Notes under the pieces: model-generated | The model's database searches: none | Seen by the model: the letters and a program-made list of their open reading frames with translations, nothing else | What the model was told of the DNA's origin: nothing | Assembly: GCF_008386635.1 (NCBI RefSeq) | Contig: NZ_VUOE01000001.1 | Coordinates: 1,612,001-1,676,000 of the forward strand | Reading direction: 5' to 3' | From: Maribacter flavus | GTDB taxonomy: Bacteria; Bacteroidota; Bacteroidia; Flavobacteriales; Flavobacteriaceae | Length of the DNA: 64,000 nucleotides | Shown here: positions 62,916 to 64,000 of the stretch, piece by piece | Position numbering within the stretch: the stretch's first letter is position 1 | Layout: each line of letters opens with the position of its first letter | Program-made: the position numbers and the translations under genes

Positions 62916-62923
62916 TATTTTTG
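62916..62923 (+). promoter_or_regulatory. -7 box of osmC
   Basis: TATTTTTG, perfect match, 23 bases before the ATG at 62947; the nearest upstream TTG is at 14 rather than 19 bases. Confidence 0.5.
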
Positions 62924-62946
62924 TAGTCCACAAGAAACAAAAAATT

Positions 62947-63375
62947 ATGGGTACAACAAATCACATTACCACCAAATGGTTGGGTAACATGGCCTTTGAG
63001 AGCAATAATCCTTCAGGGCAAACGATACGGATTGACATCGCCAAGGAAGACGGTGGCGACGGCAGCGGTGTAAGACCCAAAGCGTTGATGCTATCCGGAT
63101 TGGCGGGATGTTCGGGCTTGGATGTTGCCGCGCTTATCAAAAAAATGAAACTTGAGGTAACCGATTTTCATATCGAAACCATCGCCAACCTTACGGACGA
63201 ACATCCCAAATACTATGACAAGGTCGTTATTGAATACCATTTTCACGGCCCCAATCTTGATGAAAAAAAGCTACAACGCGCCGTAGATCTATCGGTAGAG
63301 AAATATTGCGGGGTAATGGAGATGTTTAGAAGATTTGCTGTATTGGATATTAAAACTATATTTCACAATAGTTAA
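62947..63375 (+). CDS. OsmC-family thiol peroxidase-like protein
   Basis: 142 aa from the ATG at 62947; a long open stretch upstream is antisense to the neighbouring gene. The two reactive cysteines are Cys55 (LAGCSGLD) and Cys121 (VEKYCGVMEMFRR), in the positions usual for OsmC/Ohr. It is likely to reduce organic hydroperoxides. Its stop codon touches the cassette inserted downstream. Confidence 0.9.
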   Translation: MGTTNHITTKWLGNMAFESNNPSGQTIRIDIAKEDGGDGSGVRPKALMLSGLAGCSGLDVAALIKKMKLEVTDFHIETIANLTDEHPKYYDKVVIEYHFHGPNLDEKKLQRAVDLSVEKYCGVMEMFRRFAVLDIKTIFHNS

Positions 63376-63820
63376 ATTCAAATTCAAGCGTCAAGTTCAA
63401 GTTCAAAGGAATAGCGATGAATCCCGAGAGGAAATTTGATTTAGAAGAAAGACTTGTAAATTTTGCAGCGGATATCGTTTTCTTCTGCAGAGATATGCCC
63501 TCAGATATGACAGGTCATTATTATGGTAACCAACTGTTGAGATCTGGTGGTAGTTCTGCATTGAATTTTGGCGAAGCACAGGGCGCAAACTCAGATAAAG
63601 ATTATATCAACAAGATCTCGATTACTCTAAAAGAATTAAAAGAATCCAGGGTAAATTTAAAAATCTTGGACCGGGTGAACTATGTGGACAGCTCTATGCC
63701 AAATAAATTGTTGAACGAAGTAGAACAACTTGTAAGAATTATTGCTACTATTATCAAGAACAAAAAACAAGGACAAGATACCCTTTGAACTTGATATTTG
63801 AGTTTGAACTTGAGCTTTAG
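63372..63820. mobile_element. Four-helix-bundle cassette with terminal inverted repeats
   Basis: Left end 63372-63409 (TTAAATTCAAATTCAAGCGT and on) and right end 63783-63820 are imperfect inverted copies: the reverse complement of the right end reads CTAAAGCTCAAGTTCAAACT then CAAATATCAAGTTCAAAGG. Between them is one gene. It lies exactly between osmC and recJ, beginning at the osmC stop and ending three bases before the recJ ATG, so it could have inserted without breaking either. Confidence 0.6.
63417..63788 (+). CDS. Four-helix-bundle protein (23S rRNA intervening-sequence / S23 family)
   Basis: 123 aa. FDLEERLVNFAADIVFFCRD, YYGNQLLRSGGSSALNFGEA and DYINKISITLKELKES are hallmarks of the S23/IVP family, a pentameric four-helix bundle related to Avd of diversity-generating retroelements. 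In spirochaetes the gene sits inside 23S rRNA; here no rRNA is near. No reverse transcriptase is present. Function unknown; the gene may be a passenger or part of the movement of the cassette. Confidence 0.88.
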   Translation: MNPERKFDLEERLVNFAADIVFFCRDMPSDMTGHYYGNQLLRSGGSSALNFGEAQGANSDKDYINKISITLKELKESRVNLKILDRVNYVDSSMPNKLLNEVEQLVRIIATIIKNKKQGQDTL

Positions 63821-63823
63821 AAA

Positions 63824-64000
63824 ATGCGCTGGACGATAAAACCTAGACCGGAACAAGTTGAGATTGAGCGATTGGCCAATGCCTTGGGTGTGGAAAAAAT
63901 CGTGGCCCATTTACTGCTTCAGCGGGATATTTCGACCTTTGAGGAGGCCAAAAAATTCTTTCGGCCACAATTGGAGGAATTGCACAATCCTTTTTTGATG
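63824..64000 (+). CDS. recJ: Single-stranded-DNA exonuclease RecJ, N-terminal part (truncated by window end)
   Basis: 59 codons are visible, starting MRWTIKPRPEQVEIERLANA, with LLLQRDISTFEEAKKFFRPQ, which is the N-terminal signature of RecJ. The catalytic DHH domain lies beyond the window. The start codon lies four bases after the right end of the upstream cassette, so its promoter may lie in or before the cassette. Confidence 0.9.
   Translation, partial: MRWTIKPRPEQVEIERLANALGVEKIVAHLLLQRDISTFEEAKKFFRPQLEELHNPFLM

Noticed and set aside
62707-62946. N-terminal extension of OsmC
   Set aside because: It is antisense to the AhpD-like gene; the ATG at 62947 with its own -7 box gives the usual protein length.
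63417-63788. Part of a 23S rRNA intervening sequence
   Set aside because: No rRNA sequence flanks the gene; both neighbours are protein-coding.
1-64000. tRNA, rRNA, riboswitch or prophage genes
   Set aside because: I looked through the gaps between genes and found no cloverleaf, rRNA block, known riboswitch core or phage module.

Overview
The window is chromosomal DNA from a marine-type member of the Flavobacteriaceae (Bacteroidetes). Three things point there. Many promoters carry the Bacteroidetes -7 box TAnnTTTG, and the best ones have TTG about 19 bases upstream. The genes lack strong Shine-Dalgarno sites. The housekeeping order ribE / pdxA / DUF177 / rpmF / fabH / accB / accC and the block asd / mscL / alr / tdk are, as I know the group, typical of it. 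I do not name a genus. I see no rRNA, tRNA, CRISPR array, prophage or recognisable insertion-sequence transposase.

Layout. 0-3 kb: the end of a DUF1553-type gene, a Tat-exported DUF1501 protein, and a membrane protein joining DUF2231, a c-type haem site and leucine-rich repeats. 3.3-11 kb: a secreted alpha/beta hydrolase, a guanine-deaminase-like enzyme, two small membrane proteins, a two-subunit molybdenum hydroxylase of the isoquinoline oxidoreductase type, and an AGE-family sugar epimerase lipoprotein. 11-12.45 kb: a gene-free block of repeats, including a 184-bp tandem repeat. 12.4-15 kb: an SH3-like secreted protein and a sulfatase. 15.5-22.1 kb: one RND efflux operon (TolC, adaptor, pump, PII-like protein, DUF2892). 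22.3-27.5 kb: a SUMF1-fold protein, a Gfo/Idh/MocA oxidoreductase and a large M14 carboxypeptidase. 27.5-32.2 kb: a TauE/SafE permease, a sodium:solute symporter, a HGSNAT-like acetyltransferase and two small proteins.

32.3-38 kb is conserved core metabolism (riboflavin, pyridoxal phosphate, ribosomal protein L32, fatty-acid initiation). 38.2-41.5 kb is an AT-rich insert of three unrecognised genes, part of it bounded by an imperfect 40-bp direct repeat. 41.6-48.4 kb holds a hydrolase, an FAD oxidoreductase, a lipoprotein, a GreA-like protein and a sugar-acid operon (IlvD/Edd dehydratase plus GntP permease). 48.4-57.4 kb is again housekeeping (arfB, an orphan ABC ATPase, prolyl oligopeptidase, asd, mscL, alr, tdk, rsmI). 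57.5-61 kb is a secreted metal/haem cluster in which an MbnP-like copper-binding lipoprotein is followed by an MbnH-like di-haem peroxidase and an outer-membrane barrel. The last part has a DUF819 permease, an AhpD-like protein, OsmC, a four-helix-bundle gene inside a small cassette with inverted-repeat ends, and the start of recJ.

The least explained material is the cassette at 63372-63820 and its scar-like relatives, the layered palindromic repeat families, the AT-rich insert and the MbnP/MbnH cluster.
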